DNA from: JBEEFP01 sp041166085
Lineage (GTDB): Bacteria > Actinomycetota > Acidimicrobiia > Acidimicrobiales > JAFATL01
Length of the DNA stretch: 64,000 nucleotides
Direction: 5' to 3'
NCBI GenBank assembly: GCA_041166085.1
Contig: JBEEFP010000001.1
Coordinates: 38,711-102,710, forward strand
Of this stretch, positions 7,520-15,860 are shown in pieces (the first letter of the stretch is position 1; each line of letters opens with the position of its first letter). The notes under the pieces are model-generated. The model did no database searches, was not told the origin of the DNA, and was given only the letters and a program-made list of their open reading frames with translations. Position numbers and translations under genes: made by a program.

Positions 7520-7726
7520 TCAGCGCGCCACCAGACTCGCCAGCGCCCACGCGGCGGCAACGAAGCCGAGACCGGCCATCGCCAGGCTGCGGCCGACCGG
7601 CGCACGTTCGAGCTCGCCCTCCTTGCGCTCTGGCCGCGGACGCAGCAGCGCCAGTCCGTTGCCGACGAGCATCGCCGCGCCGAGGGCGAGCACGAGCAGG
7701 GGCAACAGGTCCTCACCGAGGAACAC
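7520..7726 (-). CDS. Small two-TM membrane protein coupled to the EamA transporter
   Basis: A 68-residue protein with two hydrophobic segments (about 7-28 and 47-66) separated by a charged loop RPRPERKEGELERAPVGRS. The GTG start at 7726 lies inside the last codons of the upstream transporter gene (14-base overlap), a typical translational coupling arrangement. Low-complexity shadow frames extend much further upstream, but only this part looks like protein. Function is unknown; it may assist or regulate the transporter. Confidence 0.6.
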   Translation of the reverse strand: MFLGEDLLPLLVLALGAAMLVGNGLALLRPRPERKEGELERAPVGRSLAMAGLGFVAAAWALASLVAR

Positions 7727-8582
7727 CGACGACCTCCACAGGACGGGCCGGCGCCACGACGAGGGCGCCGGCAACGAGGATGAGTACGCCGCCCACCAGG
7801 GCCAGCGGGCGCGGCGTCTCGGACAGGAAGAGCCAGCCGCACACGACCGCGCTGGCGGGCTCGAAGTAGCCAACGATGGCGACCTGCGTCGCGGGGATGC
7901 GGCCGAGAGCCCAGAGATAGAGCCCGAGTCCGAGGGCGGTGTGGCCCAGCCCGAGCACCAACAACCAACCCCACGCCGCCCGCGGCGGCCCCCAGGAGGC
8001 GGTCGCGGCGACAGGAGCAAGGACAACGGTGGCCCCCGCCAGTTCCATGAAGGCCAGCCGGACGCCTCCGTAGGCCTCGGCCAGTGGCTTGCTGACGATC
8101 ATGAGCACGACGAACGAACCACTCGCGATCCCCGCGAGGACCAGTCCGCTCGCGCTTGTCGCCCCGGTCGTATGCCGGACGACGAGCAGGAAGCCCGTCA
8201 GTGCCAGGGCCAGCGCCGCCCACGTGCGCGACCCCACCTCCTCGCCCAGCAGACGGGGGGCCAGCGCGGCGACGCCGACCGGCGCCAGGTACACGATGAG
8301 GATGACGGTGCCGACCGGCGCCCGTTGGTAGGCGGCGATGAACGCGACCCAGTGCCCGGCCAGGAGGGCGGCAGTGGCCACGCAGCGGACGGGCCGGTAC
8401 GAGAAGAGCGCGGGGCCGGTGCCATTGCGCTGCAGGGCGAGCACGCCTCCGAGACCGGCGGCGGCCAGCGCCACCCTCGCGAAGACGAGGGCCGTCGCGG
8501 GGAGGTCGACATGGCGGACGACGAGCGGGATGGAGCCCCAGCTCGAGCACACGGCCACGAGCACCAATGACGGCCTACGCAC
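7713..8582 (-). CDS. EamA/DMT-superfamily transporter
   Basis: A 289-residue membrane protein with about ten hydrophobic helices in two EamA repeats (N-terminal half ending near LTGFLLVVRH, C-terminal half from SGLVLAGIASGS). Features such as the paired AFIAAYQRAPVG and YLWALGRIPATQVA segments and the EP motif in GYFEPASAVV are typical of drug/metabolite exporters. The substrate cannot be predicted. GTG start at 8582 without a clear ribosome site. It is followed by the overlapping 68-aa membrane protein gene. Confidence 0.85.
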   Translation of the reverse strand: MRRPSLVLVAVCSSWGSIPLVVRHVDLPATALVFARVALAAAGLGGVLALQRNGTGPALFSYRPVRCVATAALLAGHWVAFIAAYQRAPVGTVILIVYLAPVGVAALAPRLLGEEVGSRTWAALALALTGFLLVVRHTTGATSASGLVLAGIASGSFVVLMIVSKPLAEAYGGVRLAFMELAGATVVLAPVAATASWGPPRAAWGWLLVLGLGHTALGLGLYLWALGRIPATQVAIVGYFEPASAVVCGWLFLSETPRPLALVGGVLILVAGALVVAPARPVEVVGVPR

Positions 8583-8760
8583 GGTGCTGACGCTATGCCC
8601 GCAAAACTTGGATCGGTTCGCGAATTCTCACTCAAGGTGGTTCCGAGTCGCGACGAGGAAGAGACTGCGGCGTTCCCCAGCTGCGCCGCACAGGGACGGT
8701 GGGGGTCGGGGAGACCCTCCAGCAGAAGATCCGACGGTCCCGCTGAGCGTCGGGCCCCCT

Positions 8761-9453
8761 TCAGCCTCGGCCCCCGCCGCCCCACCTTTCCGGATCCAGG
8801 TCCGCGTCGGTTGGGCGTGCCCGGACGCTGACTGCAACGGTCTGGTCTCGCGCCTCCTTCCGGACGATCTCCGAGCGGATCGGCGCGCCCGTCGGTCGAT
8901 CAAAGCAGAACCGGGCCTGTTCGCCGTAGGGCGGACTGGGGAGGCGGAAGCGCAGGCGCAGCGTGTAGCAGCCCCGCGACTCGGCGACGCGATACAGCGC
9001 GCCGGCCCCGAGGACGTAGCGGCGCAGGTAATCCAGCTCCTGCGCGACGTCGGCGTCGTACGCAGGCGCGGGCCCGCCGTCACGGCAGTGCACCCCACCG
9101 TCGGCGTCGGGCGCGCAGGCCAGGCGCTCCCCTCCACGTCGGGCGTCGATCGAGCCCAGGCCGGTGATGAGCCGATCGGGTGGACGCTGGGCCATGTGCA
9201 ACCTGATCTGGAGGCGGCGTCCCGCCTGCGTGACGCGCTCGAAGCGCGCGTCCACGGCCCACGTGCCCAGACGCATGCGGCGCCACTGCACCAGGAAGTC
9301 CTGGGCCGGATGCGCCGGAGCGGCGACCGTCGAGGTGGCTCGCGTGCGGTGTGGCAGACCCGACACCGCGAGCGCCGCCGTGGCCAGGGCGCCGGCGACC
9401 AAACCAGCGATGGTGGCGAGCAGCGGGCGGGCACCGGTAGCGGGGCGGGCCAT
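8761..9453 (-). CDS. Membrane-anchored exported protein of unknown function
   Basis: A 230-residue protein with an N-terminal hydrophobic segment (about 11-33) and a basic preceding stretch, so probably a type II anchored extracytoplasmic protein. The soluble part has four cysteines (LACAPD, VHCRDG, RGCYTL, RFCFDR) that could form two disulfides. I recognise no family. The C terminus is Gly/Arg-rich. It is divergent from the VOC operon, 21 bases away, so promoters must overlap. Confidence 0.65.
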   Translation of the reverse strand: MARPATGARPLLATIAGLVAGALATAALAVSGLPHRTRATSTVAAPAHPAQDFLVQWRRMRLGTWAVDARFERVTQAGRRLQIRLHMAQRPPDRLITGLGSIDARRGGERLACAPDADGGVHCRDGGPAPAYDADVAQELDYLRRYVLGAGALYRVAESRGCYTLRLRFRLPSPPYGEQARFCFDRPTGAPIRSEIVRKEARDQTVAVSVRARPTDADLDPERWGGGGRG

Positions 9454-9474
9454 GTTGGCGCGACGCTAGGTGGC

Positions 9475-9999
9475 ATGGGACTGCACCACGTGGCCTACGC
9501 GGCCAAGGACATCGACGCGACCCACGCCTTCTACACCGAGGTCATGGGCTTCAAGCTCGTCAAGGTCGTGGTGGGCGCCACCGAGGCCGGATGGTCCAAG
9601 CACGTCTTCTACGACACGGGCGGACAAGGCCTCATCGCCTTCTGGGATCTCCACGACGCCAAGATCGGCACCGACTTCCGCACCGACATCTCCACCGCCC
9701 TCGGCCTGCCTGTCCACATCAACCACATCGCCTTCGACGCCGTCGATCTCGACAACCTCGCCGCCATCCGCCAGCGGTGGCAGGAACACGGCATCACGGT
9801 CGCCGAGATCGACCACGGCTTCTGCACCTCGATCTACGCCACCGATCCGAACGGCATCCTCGTGGAGTTCTCGTGCGACACCAACGGGCTCACCGAGGAG
9901 GACGCGGTCGAGGCCGAACGGCTTCTGGCCGACCCGGCCCCCGCGCCCGAACCGGACCCGCCGGTCACCATCCACCGCGCCCTCTCGCCCCAGGCTTGA
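9475..9999 (+). CDS. VOC-family dioxygenase/glyoxalase-like protein
   Basis: A 174-residue VOC protein with two beta-alpha-beta modules. Candidate metal ligands are the His in GLHHVAYA, the His in HINHIAFDAVD and the Glu in GILVEFSCD, the pattern of type I extradiol-dioxygenase-like VOC enzymes. A Pro-rich tail follows. The start at 9475 gives the family N terminus; the frame is open upstream but non-homologous. It leads a three-gene coupled cluster with an alpha/beta hydrolase and an acyl-CoA-dehydrogenase-fold enzyme. Confidence 0.82.
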   Translation: MGLHHVAYAAKDIDATHAFYTEVMGFKLVKVVVGATEAGWSKHVFYDTGGQGLIAFWDLHDAKIGTDFRTDISTALGLPVHINHIAFDAVDLDNLAAIRQRWQEHGITVAEIDHGFCTSIYATDPNGILVEFSCDTNGLTEEDAVEAERLLADPAPAPEPDPPVTIHRALSPQA

Positions 10000-11183
10000 G
10001 CCCGCCCCGGCCCCTGTTGGGGTACTGGCCCGATTCCGCCGACGACCCCGGCGTGGATCTGCGTCGGGAGCCCGTCGTGCTCGTCAGCCCGGACGGCGCC
10101 ATCGTGCGCGGCATCCTCTGGACGCCTCCGGCGGGCACGCCATGGCGAACGGCGGTGGTGCTCAGCCACCCCCGCGGCGACTTCTCGGTGCACTACGCCT
10201 GTCCTCTGCTCGCGGCCGCCGGGTACGCGGTGCTCGGATTCGCCACGCGCTACGTCAACAACGACGTCGATTGCCTCCACGAGAAGGCCGTCGTAGACGT
10301 GGAGACGGCGGCGGCCGAGATGCGTCGGCGCGGTGCTCAATCCGTCGTCCTCCTCGGCAACAGCGGCGGCGGCTCGCTGATGGCGCTGGCCGAGGCCACC
10401 GCTGCGGGGCGGGGCGACCACCTCGGCGACGCCTTCGTCGCCCTCGCCGCCCACCCGGGCGAGGGCGTGTTCATGCTGCAGGTCATCGACCCGTCGGTGA
10501 CCGACGAGGCCGATCCCTTCTCGGTCGACCCGACCCTCGACATGTACGACCCGATCAACGGCTGGCGGCCGTGGCCCGAGCCGTCGGCCTACGACTCGGC
10601 GTGGCTGGAGCGGTACCGCGTGGCCCAGCACGATCGCGTGGCGCGCATCGACGCAGTGGCGCGGGCCGCCCTCGACGAGCGCGAGGCGTACGGCGACAAG
10701 GCGCGCGGCGTCGAGCGGGGCTCGGCCGAGTGGAACGCCCTGCGCCGTCGCGCCGTGCACGCCCGCTACCTCACCGTGTACCGCACCCTCGCCGATCCCG
10801 CCTACCTCGACCCCGGCATCGAGCCCGACGATCGGTCCCTCGGCTCGGTGTTCGCGTTCCCTGATCCGATCGACGCCAACTACGGCTACGGGGGGCTGGC
10901 GCGGGTCATGACGGCTCGCGGCTGGCTCTCGACATGGTCGGGGCTGTCGTCTCATGCGGCCATCGCCGAGACCATTCCCTCGGTCACGCTGCCGACCCTG
11001 GTGGTGCACCCGACGGGTGACACCGAGATCCGCCTCAGCCAGGCGCGGGCGATCCACGACGCGTCGGGCGCGGCCGACAAGGCGTACGTCGAGGTCGAGG
11101 GCGCGGCCCACTACCTGCACGGCCATCGCCGCCAGGCGCTGGAGACCGTGGTCGACTGGCTGCGAACACGAGTGCCGTCGTGA
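9996..11183 (+). CDS. Alpha/beta-fold hydrolase
   Basis: A 395-residue hydrolase. The nucleophile elbow is GNSGGG (Ser123 with the TTG start), preceded by the beta strand QSVVLL. A likely acid is in HPTGDTEIRL and the likely base in GAAHYLHGH. The TTG at 9996 overlaps the preceding stop as TTGA, matching the style of the region; a GTG at 10053 would shorten it by 19 residues. Substrate unknown; the neighbours suggest degradation of an organic compound. Confidence 0.78.
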   Translation: MSPPRPLLGYWPDSADDPGVDLRREPVVLVSPDGAIVRGILWTPPAGTPWRTAVVLSHPRGDFSVHYACPLLAAAGYAVLGFATRYVNNDVDCLHEKAVVDVETAAAEMRRRGAQSVVLLGNSGGGSLMALAEATAAGRGDHLGDAFVALAAHPGEGVFMLQVIDPSVTDEADPFSVDPTLDMYDPINGWRPWPEPSAYDSAWLERYRVAQHDRVARIDAVARAALDEREAYGDKARGVERGSAEWNALRRRAVHARYLTVYRTLADPAYLDPGIEPDDRSLGSVFAFPDPIDANYGYGGLARVMTARGWLSTWSGLSSHAAIAETIPSVTLPTLVVHPTGDTEIRLSQARAIHDASGAADKAYVEVEGAAHYLHGHRRQALETVVDWLRTRVPS

Positions 11184-12343
11184 GTCCCGCCCTCGCCGAG
11201 GTGCGCGTCGGCGTGGCCGAGATCGCAGCCGCGTGGAAGACGGACCGCCCCTCGCGCCAGACCCGGCGTCACCTCGAACGCGCCGACTTCGAAGCGCTCC
11301 GCGACGCCGGCTATCTCGAGCTCGTCGTGCCCGAGTCGCTCGGCGGCACCTGGCGCAGCGTTCCCGAGTCGACGCGGCCCATCGCCGAGATCCTGCGCAC
11401 CCTTGCGGGCGCCGATGCATCGGTCGCTCTGGTGTCGTCCATGCACCCCGCCGTGGTGGGCTTCTGGCTGGCGCCGCCCGATCCCGACCGTCCCGCGTGG
11501 ACCGAGCAGCGCGACGCGGTGTGCGCGTCGGCGCGCGAGGGACGCCAGTGGGGAACCATCACCTCGGAGCCAGGCAGCGGCGGCGACATCGCTCGCACGA
11601 AATCGCTGGCTGCATCCGATGCCGGCGTCCAGGCCGTTCTTCCCGGACGCCCGTACCGAGTGACGGGCGACAAGCACTTCGGCAGCGGGAGCGGCGTCAC
11701 GGCGTTCATGGTGACGACGGCCGTCCCCGACGACGACGACAAGCCTGCGATCTTCGCCCTCGATGTCCGAGACCGTCCGTGGGACGGCAGCGCCGGCATG
11801 CAGCTCGTCGCCGAGTGGGACGGGGCCGGGATGGCGGCGACCCAGAGCCACGCCATGCGGCTCGAAGGGTGCCCGGCCGTGCGCATGGCGTGGGACGGGC
11901 CGGTGGAGGACATCACCCTTGCGGCCGCCCCGCTGATCACCAACCTGTTCACCGCCGTCGTGCTCGGCATTCTCGACGAAGCAGTGGGCACGGCGCGGGC
12001 CCAGCTGCAGCCGAAGGCGAGCGGGTTGCGGCCCTACGAGCAGATGGAGTGGGCCCGGGCTGAGCTCGACCACTGGATGGCGGTCCAGGCCTTCGAGGGC
12101 AGCCTGCGGGCGGTCGAGTCGGGGGATCCGCTCGCGGGCCTGTACGCGGGCATCCGGGCCAAGCAGGGCGTGGCCGAGCTGGCAGAGGCCTGCCTGTCCC
12201 GCATCGCTCGCGTCATCGGCGGAGGGTCCTTCGCGCGCCGATCGCCGTTCGCCTCGTGGTACGAGGACGTGCGCGCCCTCGGGTTCCTGCGCCCGCCGTG
12301 GGGGCTGGCCTACGACAACCTGTTCGCGACGTCGTTTCCCTGA
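11180..12343 (+). CDS. Acyl-CoA-dehydrogenase-fold flavoprotein (DszC/group D monooxygenase-like)
   Basis: A 387-residue protein of the acyl-CoA dehydrogenase fold. The flavin-binding loop motif ITSEPGSGGD is clear and the central beta domain reads GDKHFGSGSGV. The C terminus has GGGSFARRSPFASWYEDVRAL, like the Acyl-CoA_dh_2 domain of DszC/HsaA-type oxygenases, and I see no YEGT-type motif with the usual catalytic Glu. A reduced-flavin-dependent oxygenase is therefore more likely than a true dehydrogenase. GTG start overlaps the hydrolase stop (GTGA). It converges with dnaB, 3 bases apart. Confidence 0.8.
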   Translation: MSPALAEVRVGVAEIAAAWKTDRPSRQTRRHLERADFEALRDAGYLELVVPESLGGTWRSVPESTRPIAEILRTLAGADASVALVSSMHPAVVGFWLAPPDPDRPAWTEQRDAVCASAREGRQWGTITSEPGSGGDIARTKSLAASDAGVQAVLPGRPYRVTGDKHFGSGSGVTAFMVTTAVPDDDDKPAIFALDVRDRPWDGSAGMQLVAEWDGAGMAATQSHAMRLEGCPAVRMAWDGPVEDITLAAAPLITNLFTAVVLGILDEAVGTARAQLQPKASGLRPYEQMEWARAELDHWMAVQAFEGSLRAVESGDPLAGLYAGIRAKQGVAELAEACLSRIARVIGGGSFARRSPFASWYEDVRALGFLRPPWGLAYDNLFATSFP

Positions 12344-12346
12344 CCC

Positions 12347-13717
12347 CTACATCCGGGCCATGTTCGCGAACCGGGTGTAGTGATCGAGGAAGGCGAGCTG
12401 GGTCTTGCCGGTGGGACCGTTGCGGTGTTTGGCCACGATGACCTCGGCGGTCCCCCGGTCGGACGACTCGGGGTCATAGAGCTCGTCGCGGTAGATGAAC
12501 ATGACCACGTCGGCATCCTGCTCGAGGGAACCCGACTCACGAAGGTCGGCGAGCACGGGCCGCTTGTCGGCGCGCATCTCCAGGTTTCGGGAGAGCTGTG
12601 ACAGCGCCACGACCGGGACCTCGAGCTCGCGGGCGAGGATCTTGAGGCTCCTGCTGATCTCGGAGACCTCGACCTGGCGGTTCTCGGCGCGAGCACGGCC
12701 CGACATGAGCTGGAGGTAGTCCACGACGACGAGGCCGAGGCCGTCCCGGCTCTTCATGCGTCGGGCCTTGGCCCGGATGTCCATCACGGTGACGTTCGGG
12801 TTGTCGTCGATGAAGATGGGGGCCTCGGCCAGGCGACCGATGGCATGGGTGATCTTGGGCCAGTCGCTCTCGTGCAGGCGGCCGTTGCGCATGCGCGTCG
12901 CGTCGACGCGCGCCTCCGCGCACAGCAGGCGCTGGCTGATCTCGGAGTGGCTCATCTCGAGCGAGAAGAACAGCACCGGCGTCTGCGCTTCCATGGCTGC
13001 GTTGGCCACCATGCCGAGGGCAAAGCTGGTCTTGCCCATACCCGGACGGGCGCCGACGATGAGCAGGTTCGAAGGCTGCAGGCCCGCCAGCTGCTCGTCG
13101 AGATCGACGTACCCCGTCGGGACGCCGGTGATGGCCTCACCCCGGTCGAAGAGCGCCTCGAGGCGGTCGAGGCTCTCCTCGAGCAGCTCCTTGATCGGCT
13201 TCAGGGTGTCGGCCACCCGGCGCTGGGCGACTTTGAAGACGAGGGTCTCGGCCTCGTCGACGACCTGGGCGATGTCCTCGGGCACCGAGTAGCCCATCTC
13301 GGCTATCTCGCCGGCAACACCGATCAGGCGGCGAAGGAGGGCGTGCTCCTCGACGATGCGGGCGTACCGCGCCGCGTTGGACGTCGCCGGCGTGTTCGCC
13401 TGCAGCGACGACAGGATGCCGACGCCCCCGATGGCCTCCAGCAGGTCCGCGCGGCGCAGCTCGTCGGCGACCGTGACGGGATCGGCGGGCTCACCGTGGC
13501 CGTACAGGTTGGTGATGGCCTCGAAGATGTGGCCGTGGGCCGGCTTGTAGAAGTCGTCGGCCGAGCACGTCTCGACGGCGGAAGCGATCGCGTCCCGCGA
13601 CAGCAACATGGCGCCGAGGAGCGACTCTTCGGCCTCCAGGTTGTGGGGCGGCACGCGGCCCGCGCCGCCACCGCCGCTGCGCTGCCTCCGCCTGGCATCG
13701 TCAATACTCTGGACCAC
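12347..13717 (-). CDS. dnaB: Replicative DNA helicase DnaB
   Basis: A 456-residue RecA-type hexameric helicase. The N-terminal DnaG-interacting domain (about 25-130) precedes the linker and the helicase domain with Walker A GARPGMGKTS (222-231), the H2 strand VLFFSLEMS, Walker B LVVVDYLQLM and the arginine-finger region SRNLEMRADKRPVLADLRESG. No intein is present, although DnaB is a common intein host. It is the last gene of the rpsF-ssb-rpsR-rplI cluster, after a 141-base gap. GTG start. Confidence 0.96.
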   Translation of the reverse strand: MVQSIDDARRRQRSGGGGAGRVPPHNLEAEESLLGAMLLSRDAIASAVETCSADDFYKPAHGHIFEAITNLYGHGEPADPVTVADELRRADLLEAIGGVGILSSLQANTPATSNAARYARIVEEHALLRRLIGVAGEIAEMGYSVPEDIAQVVDEAETLVFKVAQRRVADTLKPIKELLEESLDRLEALFDRGEAITGVPTGYVDLDEQLAGLQPSNLLIVGARPGMGKTSFALGMVANAAMEAQTPVLFFSLEMSHSEISQRLLCAEARVDATRMRNGRLHESDWPKITHAIGRLAEAPIFIDDNPNVTVMDIRAKARRMKSRDGLGLVVVDYLQLMSGRARAENRQVEVSEISRSLKILARELEVPVVALSQLSRNLEMRADKRPVLADLRESGSLEQDADVVMFIYRDELYDPESSDRGTAEVIVAKHRNGPTGKTQLAFLDHYTRFANMARM

Positions 13718-13858
13718 GGCTCATCACCCTGCCCGGCCATGCCTGTGGGGGAGAAGAGGATGACCCCTGAAAAACAGGGGATCTCGCGGTGGATGACCGT
13801 ATGGGTTGTCCACAGCCGACCAGTGTATCCGAACATCTGTTCGACTGTCGAGGGACCC

Positions 13859-14308
13859 TCAACCGCCGGGCGTGACCTCGACCGTCAAACGGAACTCGAC
13901 GTCGCTGTGCAGCTTCACGGGCACCTCGTGGGTGCCGACGGACCTGATCGGCTCGTCGAGATGGATGCGGCGGCGGTCGAGCTCGACCCCGGTCTGCGAC
14001 TGCACGCTCTCGGCCAGATCGCTGGTGGTCACCGAGCCGAACAGCTTGCCTTCGGCGCCCGCCTTGGCCGCGATGCGGATGACGGCGGGCACGAGGGTGC
14101 GCGCCACGACCTCGGCGGCCTCGCGATCAGCGGTGTCCTTCTTGTCGCGCGACCGCCGCATGGCGTCGGCCTGCGATTGCACACCTTTGGTGGCGGCGAT
14201 GGCCCGGCCCTTGGGAATCAGGTAGTTGCGGGCGAACCCGTCGGCCACGTCGAGGATGTCGCCCTTCTTGCCGACGTTCTCGATGTCGGTGCGGAGCACG
14301 ACGCGCAT
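13859..14308 (-). CDS. rplI: 50S ribosomal protein bL9
   Basis: A 149-residue bL9. The N-terminal rRNA-binding module has VLRTDIENVGKKGDILDVADGFARNYLIPKG, the L9 signature, followed by the long connecting helix (to about residue 75) and the C-terminal domain ending VEVTPGG. Length is normal. The ATG shares one base with the rpsR stop (TGATG), so translation is coupled. Confidence 0.96.
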   Translation of the reverse strand: MRVVLRTDIENVGKKGDILDVADGFARNYLIPKGRAIAATKGVQSQADAMRRSRDKKDTADREAAEVVARTLVPAVIRIAAKAGAEGKLFGSVTTSDLAESVQSQTGVELDRRRIHLDEPIRSVGTHEVPVKLHSDVEFRLTVEVTPGG

Positions 14309-14805
14309 CAGCCCGCGTCCTCCGCCTGCAGCGCCTGGGCCGCGTCCTCACCGTCGAGACCAGCACCGACGTCGACGCCCGCATCGACGTCGACGCCCGC
14401 ATCGACGTCGGCCTCGACCTCCGCCACGGGCGCGCGGGGCGGTCGATCGCCGTCGCCGTCGTAGCGACCTCGACCGCCGCCACCACCGCCGCCGCCGCCG
14501 CGACCACCGCGGCCGGGTCCGCGCTCGCTCATCGTGCGCTGCGTGTACGGAAGCAGCGCGAGCTCGCGAGCCGTCTTGATGGCGACGGCCACGTCACGCT
14601 GATGCTGCGCGCAGTTGCCCGTGACCCGACGCGCACGGATCTTGCCGCGATCGCTCATGAAGCGGCGGAGGAGGTTGACGTCCTTGTAATCGACCCAGTC
14701 GACGCGGTCCTTGCAGAAGATGCAGACCTTCGGCTTGCCGCGCCGGGCGTGTTCCTTGGGCGACCGGCGGGAGGTTCCGCGGTCGCGATCGCTGTTGCGT
14801 GCCAC
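14308..14805 (-). CDS. rpsR: 30S ribosomal protein bS18 with long C-terminal extension
   Basis: Residues 1-95 are a normal bS18, including zinc ligands C28, C31, C65 and H68 and the motif DYKDVNLLRRFMSDRGKI. bS18 usually ends near residue 80-95, but here the frame continues for about 70 residues: an RGG-like glycine-rich stretch (about 96-117), then an acidic region with repeated DVDAGVDV units and a helical end. No frameshift is needed. The GTG start shares a base with the ssb stop (TAGTG) and the stop shares a base with rplI, so the long frame is real at the gene-boundary level. Confidence 0.9.
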   Translation of the reverse strand: MARNSDRDRGTSRRSPKEHARRGKPKVCIFCKDRVDWVDYKDVNLLRRFMSDRGKIRARRVTGNCAQHQRDVAVAIKTARELALLPYTQRTMSERGPGRGGRGGGGGGGGGRGRYDGDGDRPPRAPVAEVEADVDAGVDVDAGVDVGAGLDGEDAAQALQAEDAG

Positions 14806-15305
14806 TAGAAGGGCTCCTCGTCGTAGGCGGGCTCGGCGTTGGGAACGGGGCGGGGCGCACCGCCGGAGCCGCCGCCGGAGCCGCCGCCAGACCCGCCGCC
14901 GGACCCGCCCGACCCGCCCGAGCCACCGTCGGTCGGGCCGCGCCGCTCCGTCTTCTGGACCTGGGCCGTGGCCCAGCGCAGGCTCGGCCCGATCTCGTCG
15001 GCAACGATCTCGAAGACCTGCTTCTTCTCGCCGTCCTCGGTCTCGTAGGACCGTTGCTCGAGCCGGCCGCTCACGATCACGCGCGCGCCCTTGCCCATCG
15101 ACTCACTGACGTTCTCGCCCATCTCGCCCCATGCGATGACGTTGAAGAAGGAGGTCTGCTCCTCCCACTCACTGGTCTGGCGGTTCTGCCAGCGCCGATT
15201 GACGGCAAGGCCGAAGTTGACCTTGGCCTGGCCGCTGCCCGTGAACCGCAGCTCGGGATCGCGGGTGATGTTGCCGACCAGTGTGACGTTGTTGCCGTTT
15301 GCCAT
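14805..15305 (-). CDS. ssb: Single-stranded DNA-binding protein
   Basis: A 166-residue SSB. The OB fold spans about 1-112 (VTLVGNITRDPELRFTGSG, FFNVIAWGEMGENV, GRLEQRSYETEDG), followed by a Gly/Ser linker made of GGGS-like repeats and the acidic protein-interaction tip YDEEPF. It lies 4 bases after rpsF, with the ribosome site inside the end of rpsF. It coats single-stranded DNA at forks and recruits repair and replication proteins. Confidence 0.96.
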   Translation of the reverse strand: MANGNNVTLVGNITRDPELRFTGSGQAKVNFGLAVNRRWQNRQTSEWEEQTSFFNVIAWGEMGENVSESMGKGARVIVSGRLEQRSYETEDGEKKQVFEIVADEIGPSLRWATAQVQKTERRGPTDGGSGGSGGSGGGSGGGSGGGSGGAPRPVPNAEPAYDEEPF

Positions 15306-15309
15306 GGCT

Positions 15310-15669
15310 TTACGCTCCGTTCCCCGTCGGGGCGGCCTCGACGGTCGCCTCCGACACCGTGCGGCGGGTCCGGCCCGCCACCTTCTCAGGCAGACGGATC
15401 GCCTTGTGGCGGATGACCTCGTCTGCGAGGGACAGCATGCGGTCGAGCTCGGCGATGGCCGCGGGCTCCGCCGTCACGTCGACGAGGGCGTAGTAGCCCT
15501 CCCAACGGTGGTGCAGCTCGTAGGCGAAGCGGCGCTTGCCCCAGCGGTCGATCTTGCCGGTCGTGCCGCCTCGTGCCGTCACCAGCTCGGTGACCCGGTC
15601 GAGCGACGCCCGAATGGCGTCGTCCTCGAGGCCCGCGTCGAGAATGATCATGACCTCGTATGGCCGCAT
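15310..15669 (-). CDS. rpsF: 30S ribosomal protein bS6
   Basis: A 119-residue bS6 with the MRPYEVMIILDAGLED start and the core IDRWGKRRFAYELHHRWEGYYALVDV, which binds bS18 on the 30S platform. The C-terminal tail beyond residue 95 is short and hydrophilic. GGAGGTGAG precedes the ATG. First gene of the rpsF-ssb-rpsR-rplI-dnaB cluster; a structured leader is upstream. Confidence 0.96.
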   Translation of the reverse strand: MRPYEVMIILDAGLEDDAIRASLDRVTELVTARGGTTGKIDRWGKRRFAYELHHRWEGYYALVDVTAEPAAIAELDRMLSLADEVIRHKAIRLPEKVAGRTRRTVSEATVEAAPTGNGA

Positions 15670-15694
15670 CAGCGGCTCACCTCCCTCTGGACCC

Positions 15695-15753
15695 AGCGCC
15701 CTCGGGCGCTCGGGGCCCCGGTCGGTCCGGGGCAGGGTGCTCTCATCGAGAGC
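15695..15753 (-). promoter_or_regulatory. Structured 5' leader of the rpsF operon (three hairpins)
   Basis: Within 90 bases upstream of rpsF are three perfect inverted repeats: 15739-15744/15748-15753, 15715-15721/15727-15733 and 15695-15701/15704-15710. In transcript order they come just before the ribosome site. Many bacteria carry an S6:S18-binding leader here for autoregulation. I cannot verify the consensus CCG bulge by eye, so the regulatory role is an inference from position and structure. Confidence 0.4.
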
Positions 15754-15860
15754 CGGGTCATGGTACTCGACGCAGGCCGATGCTCCATGGGCTCGAGTAT
15801 GCCGAGGGCCAGTGACAAGAACGCCCGCCGCGCAGGCCTCGAGACGTGATCAGGGGTGGG

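Noticed and set aside
14865..14935. CRISPR-like short repeats in ssb
   Set aside because: They encode the GGGS-type linker of SSB; units are 6-12 bases without spacers.
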